Source: Ascaphus truei
Lineage: Eukaryota > Chordata > Amphibia > Anura > Ascaphidae
Direction of reading: 5' to 3'
Length of the DNA stretch: 64,000 nt
Assembly: GCA_036426205.1 (NCBI GenBank)
Contig: CM071569.1
Span: forward strand, 284,895,119-284,959,118
Part shown: piece by piece, positions 11,038 through 23,869 of the stretch
How the letters are laid out: the number at the start of each line of letters is the position of its first letter
How positions within the stretch are numbered: the stretch's first letter is position 1
Notes under the pieces: model-generated
The model's database searches: none
Told to the model about the DNA's origin: nothing
The model's input: only the letters and a program-made list of their open reading frames with translations
Position numbers and translations under genes: made by a program

Positions 11038-11731
11038 TTCAATAAGCGCTTGGTAAGTGCACGTTTCAAGCGATTTTGCATGTGCAGTTATTCACAAAGC
11101 TGCGAAAACATGTAAAAATCGCATGAAAACGGCTTTTTAAAGAATTGCAGAAGGTGTGGGATGTAATCCTGTTGGGTCTGACACTGGTACCCCCTTCATC
11201 ACAAGGGTCATTAAACTGGTTGGGCTTAAGGATATATTTTATGATGTGTGACTCATTGAAATATGCTTTGATAGACATTAGCATATCTCCCAGGGTACCT
11301 CAGGTAGGTAAATTTTTCAGCACAGGCATTTCTACCTAATTTATTTGGAGGGAGGTTTGAGGGGACATATATACATATGGAGATATTTATTAGGTCAGGA
11401 AGTCCTCATAGTCTGTTTAAAAATAATAATAATAGCTCTATATAGCATTACCCCCTTAGATGTATTCCCAAGACTTTTCATCTCACGTACCAGTTTCTAG
11501 CCACTGCCCAGCTCGCTACCCTCTGAGATTCTAGATATTCTTAACGTGCTAGAACCACGTTTAACCTTCACTAATCCAGATATGGTTTTTAATTATATTA
11601 CACCATGGATACTTCTAGATCCTGTTTCTGGGAAATCCCCCTGAGGTTCATCACCTGTAACCTCCACTTTTCCATATAACCACCCGCTTATTGCAGAAGA
11701 GTCTGTATACTTTTCCATAATTAGGCTAATG

Positions 11732-12655
11732 TACATAGTTACATAGTTACATAGTTATATAGTTACATAGTAGATGAGGTTTAAAAAAGACATACGTCCA
11801 TCTAGTTCAACCTATGCTAATTTTAGACGACAGATACTTTATCCTATATCCGTACTTACGGTATATTGATCCAGAGGAAGGCAAACAAAAAACCTCAGTG
11901 AAATATCTAATGATATCTCATAAGGGGGAAAATAAATTCCTTCCTGACTCCAAGAATTGGCAATCGGATTACTCCCTGGATCAACATCCTTCCCATGTTT
12001 ACTTATTAGGTATATCCCTGTATACAATTCCTTTCTAAAAAAATGTCCAACCTTTTTTTGAAGATATCTATTTTATCTGCCATCACAGTTTCCATGGGTA
12101 ATGAATTCCACACTGTAACTGCCCTTACTGTAAAGAACCCTTTCCTTTGTTGCTGGTGAAATCTCCTTATCTCCAACCTTAAGGGATGGCCCCGAGTCCT
12201 TTGTACTGCCCTTGGGATAAATAATTATTTTGAAAGCTCCTTGTACTGTCCCCTAATATATTTGTATATTGTTATCATATCCCCTCTTAGACGCCTCTTT
12301 TCTAATGTAAATACATCTAATTTAGCTAGCCTCTCCTCATAAGTTAGATTGTCCATCCCCTTTATTAATTTGGTGGCTCTGCTCTGCACTTTCTCTAGTT
12401 CCATAATGTCTTTTCCAAGGAGTGGTGCCCAAACCTGTACTCCATATTCAAGGCGTGGTCTTACTAATGCTTTGTAAAGGGGCATAATTATGTTTACTTC
12501 CCTTTCACCCATTGCCCCTTTAATGCAAGATAAGACCTTGTTTGCCTTTACAGCTACTGCATGATTTTGGGTACTATTGCTAAGCCTGCTGTCTACAAAC
12601 ACTCCTAAATCCTTCTCCATCATGGATTCCCCTAGTGTAGTGTAATTTAACCCTT
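11732..12655 (-). mobile_element. CR1-type LINE, 3' end
   Basis: A minus-strand CR1 copy. It runs from the end of ORF2 through a 3' UTR containing the AGGTTGAACTAGATGGACGT-type signature, and ends in an (AACTATGT)n microsatellite tail at 11732-11775. Similar shorter 3' ends lie at 16593, 33182 and 43374. Confidence 0.9.
12225..12623 (-). pseudogene. CR1 ORF2 C-terminal fragment
   Basis: An open frame of 132 codons, EKDLGVFVDSRLSNSTQN, then ANKVLSCIKGA, then PLYKALVRPRLEYGVQVWAP, VQSRATKLIKGM and LEKRRLRGDMI.IYKYI. This is the typical region after the reverse transcriptase in CR1 elements. The catalytic part is missing (5' truncated), so it cannot be functional. Confidence 0.92.
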
Positions 12656-13104
12656 AATCTCCCTATGGGCAGCCATGCTTAAACCATTGCTATGTAAACA
12701 ACGGAGTATGAACTGTACCCCCCTCAATAACAAAACGTGCAACTGAAAATGACTTTCTACTTGTGTGTGAGATCTAAAGCGAGGGATGGTTTGTTCCCCC
12801 TGCAGATGCCCTGAATGCTTTATCGGATTCAATTACCCGTTTATTACCCCTCGGATCAGGAGCCTTTGGACTATACTAGGAAAGAGACCTTTCACTCAGC
12901 GGAAAACATATCACGGGTCACAAACAGGCAGTATAACGTCACGTCAAAGACAACAGCATCAGTTTCACGTTGCGACCACATGTGGGTGATCTGCACCCTC
13001 CTGTTTCAGAGAGAAGTGTTTTCCTGGGAAGTTTCCTTGTGCAAATTAAAATGGGATATACTGTAGTATAATGTGTGTCTGTAACTGTGCAGCTGTTTTT
13101 TGAT

Positions 13105-13430
13105 TTTTTTTTTACCCAGGATTGAAGCAGGGGGTCTCCTGCACTGAACCCCATTAATTTCAGCTCTGGGGACCCCCTGCGTTCGGAGATACTTACCTCC
13201 GTAGCAGGTGCCGGCAGCCGCTCCGGCTGAGCTTTAAAATTTAAAGCTCCCACGTCACATGGGCCAACAGGAAACTGCACCGATGACGTCACAGCTTCCT
13301 ATTGGCCAGCAGGGCGCCGGAGCGCTGAACAGCGGCCATGACGTGATCCCCGCAAGACGAGCGAAGCGGCTACCGGCACCTACTATGGAGGCAAGTATCT
13401 CCGGAAGCAGGGGGTCGCCAGAACTCAAAT
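13105..13430. mobile_element. MITE of the GGGACCCCCTGCTTC family
   Basis: TTGAAGCAGGGGGTCTCC and CAGCTCTGGGGACCCCCTGC, then ATACTTACCTCCGTAGCAGGTGCCGG, occur here and as inverted arms (GGAAGCAGGGGGTC...). Better preserved relatives are at 25750-26100 and 39355-39790. This copy lacks its right end. Confidence 0.65.
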
Positions 13431-13733
13431 GAATGGACGTCCCAGGCTCGATGTGACGAACATTTCTTTTTGTGAAGAGATCAACAGCAGATGTAAGGAA
13501 CGCCCAAATTTTTTTTTTTTTAGAGATTTGCTAATATTTGTCAACACAACTGGACACCAGAAAATGTTTGTGTAAAGAAGCACGTGGTGTGATTTTGGAA
13601 CAGGCCCTCCACGTGCACCACGAGGAACATTTTCTGCTCCAGTAGGAAAGCTGGACATCTATTTGACACATTTTCCAGCTCCAAGTCTGTCCTTCCAGTA
13701 ATGTAACGGGGGAACATTCTTCCAGACACTTAC

Positions 13734-13951
13734 CGTTATATCCATCACCGCCTCGTGTTTGCTAAACTTATAGACGGCGACATAAGCGGAGACCCCGGCC
13801 ACGCAGAGGATTCGGCTTTCCGGGCACCAAGAAATCATCTGGATGGCGAAAGGATCCTCGTCCACTATGTCCGCCGTCTGCTTCCCTTCTCCCAGCTTCT
13901 GCTTGTCAAAGGCCTTGGAGGTTTTTAATTTGTACAATATCTGCAGGGTTA
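13734..13951 (-). CDS. STXBP5L: STXBP5L exon TLQILYKLKTSKAFDKQ...
   Basis: A 218-bp exon: TA completing an Ile codon, then 72 codons beginning TLQILYKLKTSKAFDKQ and ending KHEAVMDIT, finishing on a codon boundary. Conserved tomosyn landmarks are YKLKTSK, EDPFAIQM, WCPESRILCVAGVSAYV and VYKFSKHE. The QKLGEGKQT insert resembles STXBP5L. The acceptor is CCCAG (13956-13952) and the donor is GTAAGT (13733-13728). It codes for the last blade of the first propeller and the start of the next, by analogy with Lgl-family structures. Confidence 0.94.
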
Positions 13952-14666
13952 CTGGGAAAGATATAAGGCAGCATTTCAGAGTGTATGTATCTGCATCCAG
14001 GCGACAGCTTACAATTGGGAATTAAACGGCATTAACGTGTAACTGCTACAGGTCAAATTTACTAAGTGATGTTAAGTCATAAGGTACCATGTCGCTTAAT
14101 ACTGCTTAGTAATGCGTCCCTTTCCAGGGTAAAGTTTGCCTCCATTCAGATAGATCCCATTGTTAGAACTTGAAAAAAGTTCTTATTGGTATTCTTCCGG
14201 TACATTTTTGTGAGATGGACCCTCTGGGATTGGGTCTGTTCATGGTATTGTTTCTCATACTTTAGTCCAATGATCCCACCAGGACCAGCTTTAAAAGGAT
14301 AAAACAAAGATGAAAATGTCATTATTTTGATTGCCGAAGCAGTTTTGCTCGGTGCAAGTGGCTAACATGCAATGTTTGCTGTGTTCAGTATCTCTCAAAC
14401 ATGCTGGAGTGTTTCAGTTCAGCCGGCGGGGTCGCTGCACTTGAGTCTTTTCATTGCCGGCAGCATTAAAGCACACGAATGTCCCAGAACATGCAACCAT
14501 GTGATCGCTTGTTTAATGACCACATGGTTGTGGCTCACCCTCTATTGCCACGAGGGGAAGAGTAAGGACTCCTGTTCAGATCACGGTCACTGCTCGTGGT
14601 CAACTTGATCTTTCTTAGAAAATGGCTAAATAGAATATAACATCCAGTGGACGTCATAAAGGCTAC

Positions 14667-15533
14667 AGTGTGTGCCAGCCCTGGGGCTACCGGTGTGTGC
14701 CAGCTCTGGGGATATCCAGGCCTGCCAATGGCTACAAGTGCGTGCCAGCCCTGGGGATATCCTGGCATGCCAAAGGCTACCGGTGTGTGCCAGCCCTGGG
14801 GATATCCAGGCATGCCAATGGCTACCAGTGTGTGCCAGCCCTGGGGATATCCAGGCATGCCAAAGGCTACCAGTGTGTGCCAGCCCTAGGGGTATCCAGG
14901 CCTGCCAATGGCTACCAGTGTGTGCCAGCCCTGGAGATATCCAGGCATGCCAATGGCTACCAGTGTGTGCCAGCCCTGGGGATATCCAGGCATGCCAATG
15001 GCTACCAGTGTGTGCCAGCCCTGGAAGAATCAGGCATGCCAATGCGATTACCAGTGTGTGCCAGCCCTGGGGATATCCAGGCATGCCAATGGCTACTGGT
15101 GTGTGCCAGCCCTGGGGATATCCAGGCATGCCAAAGGCTACCGGTGTGTGCCAGCCCTGGGGATATCCTGGCATGCCAAAGGCTACCAGTGTGTGCCAGC
15201 CCTGGGGATATCCAGGCATGTCAATGGCTACCGGTGTGTGCCAGCCCTGGGGATATCCAGGCATGCCAATGGCTACCAGTGTGTGCCAGCCCTATGGATA
15301 TCCAGGCATGTCAATGGCTACCAGTGTGTGCCAGCCCTGGCGATATCCAGGCATGCCAATGGCTACCAGTGTGTGCCAGCCCAGGGGATATCCAGGCATG
15401 CCAATGGCTACCGGTTTGTGCCAGCCCTAGGGATATCCAGGTACGCCAATGGCTACCAGTGTGTGCCAGCCCTGCAGATATCCAGGCCTGCTAAAGGCTA
15501 CCGGTGTGTGCCAGCCCTGGGGATATCCAGGGC
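14667..15533. repeat. 45-bp minisatellite
   Basis: About 19 tandem units of CCAATGGCTACCAGTGTGTG continuing CCAGCCCTGGGGATATCCAGGCATG. The unit is 15 codons and has no stop in several frames on both strands, so it produces long repetitive ORFs (such as CQPWGYPGMPMATSV repeated) that are not genes. Confidence 0.96.
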
Positions 15534-15539
15534 TATGTG

Positions 15540-16590
15540 AAAAAGGGGGGAGGGGTAGTGGTGGATGGACTGGGCGCTTCCCAAGTGATAAGTAGTAAAT
15601 AGTGTTATAGGTGAAACACAGAACATACACAAATGCACCTTACACCAAAAAAGTGAATAATAAATAAAAGTGTATATAGCAGTTCAACTTCCTCTGGTGG
15701 GACAGTTCCAAGTCCCAGGATATGGAGTTTTCTTTGCTTGGAGGTGAGGATCAGCGCAGGAAAATACCGTGGTATATGTGGAAAAAATAAAATATATATA
15801 GTGCAGACTGTAGTCACTGCTTTTGTTCCTTATATATCTACAAGAATAAAACTCACAAAAATCACTGTAAATTGTCACATGTCAGAGATCCTTCTCTCTC
15901 TGACCGGAGCCCTTTAAACCTCAAATGTCAGGATATCCCTCAATGGGTGGATGCGATATGGAAATAAAGGAAAACCACAATAGTGCATACGATTCGGACT
16001 CAGTATAATATATGCTCATCACAAATGTTACGAAACTCACATTTTCCATATAATAATCGGATGGGGGAGAGAACCGCCGATGGATTGGGAGGACAGTTTC
16101 AAGCTGCTTCCCAGTGCTTCATTCGCTCCTCGCCGTGGGCTTCCGCGTGCGTCACTGCCGTCGCGAAAGCGGAAGTGACGCGGCGCAAAGAGGGTGACAG
16201 GAGGGAAAAGATTGCGCTCCCCTGGCTTATAGCGTAAGTAAAGATGTATAAGGTGATTTAGTAAAGTTGGAGAAGGCAGTAATACATCACATTTGAATGC
16301 ACTGCAGGTCCCTCCATTAATTACAGGATTAATTACTTCATTCCTGAGAGACATTTTTGAATTCAACCGATTAAAACTCCTGAAAGGGGCCCTTAATCAG
16401 TCCCCCGAAGTCTGTGTATGCATCAATTTGCGAGGTACTTTGCTCTGATTTAGCTCCGTGTGCTGGAAGAAGAGATTTGTGCAGGGGTAAGGCATACTGC
16501 AGGCAATATGTGTTTTGTAGGAGTTACTTGACACATATCGTAATGATACGTATTACATTTCTGCTTCCCTTGCTGCCATGTTTCCCTTAT
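15540..16590. other. Intron, unclassified repeats, no gene seen
   Basis: A CG-rich patch at 16080-16215 and A/T-rich flanks. No exon, domain or clear terminal repeats recognised. Confidence 0.4.
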
Positions 16591-16592
16591 TA

Positions 16593-17010
16593 GATATAGT
16601 AGATGAGATTAAAAAAAAGACATATGTGCATCAAGTTCAACCTATGCTAAATTTAGACGACAGATACTTTATCCTATATCCATACTTACAGTATATAGAT
16701 CCAAAGGAAGGTAAACACAAAACCCCCAGTGACATCATTGGATAATGTATCTCACAAGGGGAAAAATACATTGTATACCTTTCCTTTCTAAGAAGATGTC
16801 CAACCTTTATTTGAAGATATCTATTGCATCTGCCATCACAGTCTCCATGGGTAATGAATCCCACACTGTAACTGCCCTCACTGTAAAGAAACCTTTCCTT
16901 TGTTGCTGGTGAAATCTCCTTTCCTCCAACCTTAAGGGATGACCCCATGTCCTATGTACTGCCCGTGGGATGAATAGTTCTTTTGAAAGCTCCTTGTATT
17001 GTCCCTGAAT
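16593..17010 (-). mobile_element. CR1-type LINE 3' end fragment
   Basis: A shorter relative of 11732-12300 in the same orientation: TAGTAGATGAGATTAAAAAAAAGAC, CATCAAGTTCAACCTATGCT and GACAGATACTTTATCCTATA are shared. No coding part remains. Confidence 0.85.
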
Positions 17011-17684
17011 TATCCCAATGGGTTACCATATTGGAATAGTTTCAGTGGATTAGCTAATCCCTGAAAGGGAGGGACCAACATACAGCGATACTCTTCTGTA
17101 TATAAGAATCTCCAACATCGATGCCTCCTGACTTCGTTGCCTGTACCAACATGGCCACCAAGGCAGGAAGTCAGCCTCTGCATGAGCTGGATTGCTCACA
17201 CCTGCCCAGGGCCGCTGACAAGGAGGGGAGAGCCGGGACAACTGTCCTGAGCCCAGCGGCAGCGGGGGGCCAGGCTGGCACTGAAAGTTGGGTTCGGCCA
17301 GAGGTCAGGCCCACCATCCGCACCTGGCTGCCAGGCCCCAGCTGCTGTGGGCCTCTCGCTCCCTCATCAGGCCTCTAGTTACTGCCCCTCCCCAGAGGTC
17401 CACGCGCAGATGCAGATGTTGGTCTCAACTTCTGGCGCGGGACAATGGGGGGGTGGGGTGTCCGTGCCCCCAGGTGGGTCTCCGGCCCCTGGGCTGTGAG
17501 AGAGGAGGGGGAAGCATGGCGGTGTGACTGATGCACAGATACTGCTGCCGAGGTGGGGAGCCACCAGCATGGGCAACAAGAAATTTCCATCCATTCCCCT
17601 TTCACCTTGCCTGTGCAAGGTACTCCCTACCTTGTTGCTGTTTCACCTGCCTCAGACTGCTGCCTGCTGCTGGACTACTCTGTC

Positions 17685-17985
17685 CCTCTCCTGCCCTGAC
17701 CCCGGAATAGTGACCATGACCATTCTGCCTCTCTCCAGCCCTGACCTCGGAACTGTGACCGTGACCATGACCATTCTGCCTCTCTCTTGCCTTGACCCTG
17801 GAACTGTGGCCATGGCCATTCTGCCTCTCTATCCAGCCCTGATCCCGTAACTGTGACCACGACCATTCTACCGCTCTCCAGCCCTGACTTCGGAACTGTG
17901 ACCTCGACCATTCTACATCTCTCTCCCGCCCTCACCCCGGAACTGTGACCACAACCACCCTGTCTCTCCTGACCCCAGAACTGGA
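17685..17985. repeat. 45-51-bp minisatellite
   Basis: About six diverged units of CCCTGACCCCGGAACTGTGA followed by CCATGACCATTCTGCCTCTC. The plus- and minus-strand ORFs over it are repeat artefacts. The preceding 17110-17600 is G/C-rich without a recognised gene. Confidence 0.8.
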
Positions 17986-18589
17986 TCCCACTATTCAATT
18001 GATTCAGGATTTAGATCCCAGGTACGGGCCGGTCTATACTCTCCACCTCTGCCTAGCCGGTCTGTCTCCTTGTACAAAACGTAACATTGAAGTCCAGTTC
18101 TCCGTCGGTGCCGTATGTCACATGTTCAGTGTTTGGGCACCAATTACAAAGTAACATGTACAGAAGACCCAGGCTTCAAAATTCCATCTGTAAAATTGGG
18201 TCAGGACCACCGACATCAGACTTTAGTGAATAGCTTGTGAAGAAGTAATTAGGTGTTAACACTATCGCCGACATATTGCCGCAGTACAAAGACTGTTATC
18301 AGTGCTTTATCGCTGGTGATATGACTTTAGTGAATAGGTCCGGAAATAAAATTGGCGTCAAATACTGAAACGCCATTATTCTGCCTTTATTGAAACTACC
18401 GTAGGCCAATGTTCTTATCGAATCCCTCTTCCAAACATCTAAAAATCTATTGCCGTTTAAAACTAAAAATATGTCAGAATACAAAATAATAATAAAAAAG
18501 TATTTTATTTATTTTTTAAATGTGGAATTGCACAGAGACGGCATTAAGATCCTGAAGTTTCTAACATAGTGGTAATTATTTCTAAGTAG

Positions 18590-18990
18590 CAGTGCAATGG
18601 TTCTCGTTCCCATCTGGTACTACTTCCTATCTGGAACTAAATGAAGAACAGCCGACCGAAGTTGCTGATTGATCCATTTTACTGTGATCGATCGGCGAAG
18701 ATTTGGCTCAGGGGTTCACTAAATGGCTGTCAGTGCAGCAGAAGAGGAGCAAAGATGCAAAGTTTTGTGGGGAAGATCATGTGACCAGGCAGTCACTCGA
18801 TACAATGGATGCACTGCTAGAGAGGGGCAGGGCTCAAAAAGGGGTGTGCCAGAGCCTGTTTCAGAAGAGGATGGGGATGTGACTTTATAAATGGTTGCTA
18901 CAGAAACAAAAATGCTTGTTACATTTTAATACATTAAAAAATATATAATTCAGAGTTGTTTAAAAAAATGCTACAAGTAGCAGTACAAAA
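18590..18990 (-). repeat. Dispersed repeat R2, copy 1
   Basis: A reverse-complement relative of 32540-32945: the pairs AGGGGTTCACTAAATGGCTG / CAGCCATTTAGTGAACCCCT and AATTCAGAGTTGTT / AACAACTCTGAATT are clear. A/T-rich, non-coding, probably a MITE. Confidence 0.7.
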
Positions 18991-19509
18991 TGATTTATTA
19001 AAAAACACACATGCAGGATATTGCTCGGTCTGCAGCTTTAGCTGTATACCAGACTGTGCTCCTGGACGCAGGGAATTTGCTTGGGCTTTTCAACAAGGCA
19101 AAGAGAAGCCAGTGCTATTTGTCACCGCTGGCGGGTCTATTTTTGGATCTGCGTATCGGTGGCGGGTTCATGGTGTGGAAGTGCTTTCTGCTGCTCCACT
19201 GTGTCCCTGCAGATGCACGTCAATTGCCAAATGAGCTGCAGTCAACATCTCCCGGCACACGCTGGAAACTAACCGAGGGGAATAACTCCCATTCTTTTCC
19301 TGGTATGGATGAATGAGATTTGGAATCAATCAGATCCGTGAGCATGGCCGGGATGATGCTTTGGGCAGTAAAAACACTGTATAATACAACACTTCACTGC
19401 TGCAGCTGTTTTTTTATTTTATTTTAATCCTTCCACAAGCTGTTCCAGCTCAGAATCCACAGACTAATGCACCACATCTTTTAGGAATTACATGTTAATT
19501 ATTATCTAC

Positions 19510-19790
19510 AAAGAATGTAATAGCTGCGAGTAGGTTACTGGCTCTGCACTTCTGTAACCCAGGCTGTGCTGACAAAGCTGTGTGATGCGGCAGGCATACG
19601 CTTATAGGGGTCCGTGTAAAAATGGATTCGAAGCAAAAGGTGACACTGTGTGCTCATTTGCATGTCCTTTCCCAGAATCCCTGGCAGCAGTGGAAGCTCT
19701 GGATGCTAAGAGATAGTGGGGAAAGGCAGACCTGTCTGATACATGTGACTGTGCTCACACGCGGGATTTCTATTTGCGTAATAAGTGTTT
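19510..19790 (+). repeat. Dispersed repeat R1, copy 2
   Basis: Shares GGTTACTGGCTCTGCACTTC, CGGCAGGCATACGCTTATAGGGGTC and CCCAGAATCCCTGGCAGCAG with the copies at 8035 and 28430/30563. Confidence 0.72.
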
Positions 19791-20149
19791 GGAACGACTA
19801 TATTTAATTATATCAGTAGCATGCACCAAACTGTAAAAGGAGCTGGCTTAAGCATCATTTCACAGGGTCAATGTGTCATGGTCGTTTGCCTCAATTATTC
19901 GATGCTTGTAGTTACGGTATGGGAAGTAATAGCAGGCATTGGGGCGGAGTTACCTGAAAGACATAATAATAGTATGTATACATTTTTTAGTCTTTTGGTG
20001 ATAATTCTCTACATTTTTGCTGAGGGAAATAAACCCCAGGGTCCACGATTGGTGCAGATTAGGATATAATTAGTGCAAGAAAGTGCACTAAGAGGCAACG
20101 AAGACGTAGGGGCCTATTCAGGTAGCTTCGATAAAAGTGCTGCAATCTC

Positions 20150-20508
20150 GAACGGTTTGGAATGACCCCATCGAACGGTGTGGCATGACCCCATTGAACG
20201 GTTTGGCATGACCCCATCGAACGGTTTGGAATGACCCGATCGAACGGTGTGGCATGACCCCATCGAACGGTTTGGAATGACCCCATCGAATGTTTTGGCT
20301 TGTTCCCATCGAACAGTTTGGCATGACCCCATCGAACTGTTTGGAATGACTCCATTGAACGGTTTGGCATGACCCCATCGAACGGTTTGGCATGACCCCA
20401 TCGAACGGTTTGGAATGACCCCATCGAACGGTTTGGAATGACCGCATCGAACGGTTTGGCATGACCCCATCGAACGGTTTGGAATGACCCCATCGAATGT
20501 TTTGTCAT
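20150..20508. repeat. 23-bp minisatellite
   Basis: About 15 units of GAACGGTTTGGCATGACCCC plus ATC, starting 15 bases inside the left terminal repeat of the 20110-23807 element. Long minus-strand ORFs here are artefacts of the array. Confidence 0.95.
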
Positions 20509-21299
20509 TTGTATCATCACGGTATTCAGAGAGAATCTGAAACCATTTCCACAAGTCTGAAACCGTGAGGTAGGAAAATGCCAATACCGCTGGGGACAGC
20601 AGCGATAGTATCTCAGCCTCTCTCAAAGTTCTCCCCTGCGCGATCTGGCCGCAGTCTGTAAGGCTATGACCAAGGTGGAGAGAAGTACGTGCACGTGTGC
20701 TTGCCCCGGCGCTCTGCTTGGGGAGACACAGAAATGTGGTTTTAGGCGCGATGGCGCCCCCCTCCCTTCAGTAACACGCCCCCCACCCGCGCTCGCAACT
20801 TTTAACCGGAGAGGAAAAAGCTCCTGCCTAGTCAGCGCCTGACGTCACGCCTCTTGAGCGTCAGCGAGCTTCTCCTCACCCTGGCCTTAGCCTAAGAGCT
20901 GCATAGAGAGCTGCACCGAAAGAGCCGCATTTCCCTGCACAGCTCCCACAGGCGATCTCCCTGCACAGAAAAAGCCGCGTCTCCCTGCACAGCTCTCACA
21001 GGCGATCGCAGGGTTTTTATTTACATTTTAATAACTGTGTACTGTAGTAGCTGAACAGCATTGATTTCACCCCCGGAGACCCCCTGCTTCCTGAGTAACA
21101 GGCCGGTATCTCCTATGTGTTTAAATGTCCTGGTCATGTGACGCGGGAGATTTAAACATTGCAGGGGGATACCGGCACCCCATACCGGGGCCTGTAACTC
21201 GGGAAGCAGGGGGTCCCCAGAACTGAAATAAATGTGGTTCAGCTCCGGAGACCCCCTGCTACAGTAAGCTCGTATTAAAATGTAAATAAAAACAGCTTC

Positions 21300-23400
21300 A
21301 TTGCCTTAGCGGCTAGGCACTAAGGCAATAAAGGAGTTAAACCTGAGTACCCATTTTTTGGTGTGTACAGGGGGTGGGTAAAAGGGGTAGTTTCCCCAGG
21401 GTGGGTGGTTAGGCCTGCAGGAAAGGTTGCGGGAGGAGTTAACTCCTTCACTACCATATCAGTGGTAAATGCTATGGTAATGATTGGGTTAACCACTCCC
21501 GCTACCCACCCGAGAGCCCTAACCAACCAACCCTTGAGGCAACTACCTCCTTCACCCAATCTCTCTACCCCCAAAAACATTAAAATACAACTATCCACAT
21601 CCTCTACCCCCAACACATACACTACAATAATGGGCAAAATTACTATAATCAAGATATGGATAATAGGCCATTTGCCCATTAAAAATAAAACATAATCCAG
21701 CCAACATAAAGTAAAAAAAAGTTCTACCTACCCCTGCCATGATGAAGGCTGTCTTCATCACTGTACTCTGTGTCCATGCCCCCTGTGGGCAGCAACTGTA
21801 CAATCAAAAAACAAACGAATGGCCACTAACCCTTTAATTACCGTACTGGTTAGCAACTGATATAGTAATTAAGGGGTTAACCCCCATCCCCCGCTACCCA
21901 CCCGGGATGCCTAACCACCCTCCCCGGTGCAATTACCCCACCCCACTAGCCATTGATTTGCTCTGCCACCATAGCAATGAATGAGCAATCTACCAATAAA
22001 AAAAACAAGCACCAAATAAAAAACATTACATTTCATTAAAAAAAAATGTCAATTAACCAATTGATTGGCACAGTGATGCACCATGCCCATATAATATGGG
22101 CATAGTTTGCCACTATGGCAGTCAATGGGCAACATAAAAAAACAAGCAGAAAAAATACATAGCAATTAAATAAAAACAAGCATTTGCCAAAAAATGCATT
22201 GCTTGTCATGAGGTTCCTGCTGTGTCTGCTGGACTCAGAATCGGAGGGTGAAGACGTCAATGGTAAGAAAAACATGGATTGTATTTTTTTTTCATTGCGT
22301 ATATTTTTTTAAAAGTTGCCCACTGATTGCCAATGCATCTATCTATGCACCTTTCAGGCTATAGATAAACACAATGACAAGCAATGTATTTTTTGGCAAA
22401 TTAATTTTTCTGCTTATTTTTTTATATTGCCCATTGACTGCCATAGTGGCATGGTGTACCACTCTGCCAATAAATTGGTTTATTGGCATTTTTTTATGAC
22501 ATTGAATGTATTTTATTCAGTGCTTTTTTCTTTAATCGGTAGATTGCCCATTCATTGCCATAGTGTCAAACCCTGCTCATATTATGGGCATGGTTTACCA
22601 CTGTGCCAATCAATGGGTATAGGGGGATGGTAGAGGTAGTTACCCCAGGGAGGGTGGTTAAACATCCCGGGTGTGTAGCAGGGGAGGGGCATTAACTCCT
22701 TAATTACTATAGCGGTAACTAACCACTAAGGTGATTAAAGGGTCAGTGCCCATTAGTTTGTTTTTTATTGTTATGTTGCTGCCCACGGAGGTCAGAGAGG
22801 ACGGGGAGGACGGGGAGGAAGGGGAGGAAGACGAGGATGGCCTTCATCCTGGCAGGGGTAAGTAGAACTTTAATTAACCTTTTTGTTAGCTGGATAATAT
22901 TTTATTTTTAATGGGCAAATGCGCTTTTATCTGGATAATAGTAATTTTGCCCAGTACTGTACCTATATGTTGGGGGGGAGGGATCTTGGTGGTAGAGGGG
23001 GTGCCCATTCATTGCCATTGGTGTTATCTTTGCTCCCATTGAGGGCATAGGTAACCACAGTGGCAATCAATGGGTGTATTGATTAGTATTGTGTTTTAAT
23101 GTTTACTGGGGGTAGTGGGGGTGAGTGAAGGTGGTACAGTATTTGGCCCGTGGTAGGTGTTTATGCCTACCAGGTGGGTAGCAAGAGGGGTTAACCCCTT
23201 CATTACCATAGTAGTAGTAACCGCTAAGGTAATAAAGGAATTAACGCCTCCCTCAAGACCTAAACAGCCACCATGGGCCAAATACTACCTTCATCATCCC
23301 CCGCTACCCACCATAAACTGGGCACGAGTGTTAAACCCCTTCATTACCTTAGCGGGTAGCCGCTAAGGTAATGAGGCTGCCTGTAAATGTATTTTTACTG
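21300..23400. repeat. Large imperfect palindrome, family F
   Basis: CCGCTACCCACCCGGGATGC...CCTAACCACCCTCCC (21888) is mirrored by GGGAGGGTGGTTAAACATCCCGGG (22650). GATGAAGGCTGTC (21741) is mirrored by GATGGCCTTCATC (22837). Hairpins of the CATTACCTTAGCGG/CCGCTAAGGTAATG type recur (21300, 22690, 23185, 23340). Related to 33440-36010 and 57780-58560. Confidence 0.75.
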
Positions 23401-23869
23401 CATTGGATTGAAGCCAGGGGTCTCTGGAGCTGGTTTTAATGCATATCGGCTCCGGTGACTCCCGGCTTCAATCCGATGCAGGGATTTTCTAAGTCCTACA
23501 TTTTTTGAGTCCTACTCGGAAATTCTATATCGCCACCCTTGGGGTGTGATAACCTCGCTAGTTCAAAACTCAGATGACCTCATCGGAGCTACTCGAATAG
23601 TGTGATTTTCTAAAAAATGTGAGTTGGAGATCTTGCTGAGTTCTCACTCGGTGTGTTTGAGCCGCAGCGATACCGCTCATGGAGATGCACTTCCAGAACG
23701 ACTTTGGCCGGTCATCGGAGCTTCCTGAATAGCTACCATGCCACTTCATACGGGAACTGCTCAAAAAGCTTGATGAGTTAGTTATCGAAGCTACCTGAAT
23801 AGGCCCCATAGTGTTGTATAAACATAAAGTACAAGTTTGTGATGTTTCTGAGGATCTTACAGTCTGGTT

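Larger units (their letters stand above)
20110..23807. mobile_element. 3.7-kb element with perfect 26-bp terminal inverted repeats
   Basis: Identical inverted ends (GGGGCCTATTCAGGTAGCTT then CGATAA) lie at 20110-20135 and 23782-23807. Flanking GTA/ATA could be a mutated 3-bp duplication, as in PIF/Harbinger elements. Inside are a 23-bp array, a GC-rich stretch (20620-20900) and a large imperfect palindrome (21300-23400). No transposase was recognised. Two separate Harbinger-like ends belonging to different copies cannot be excluded. Confidence 0.62.

Noticed and set aside
14667..15540. Long ORFs on both strands with a 15-residue repeat (CQPWGYPGMPMATSV)
   Set aside because: The 45-bp unit is divisible by three and stop-free, so ORFs arise automatically. 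Open frames exist in several phases and on both strands, with no start context or non-repeat domain.
20059..20626. Minus-strand ORFs of 114-170 codons
   Set aside because: They read through the 23-bp array in three frames, so they are repeat artefacts.
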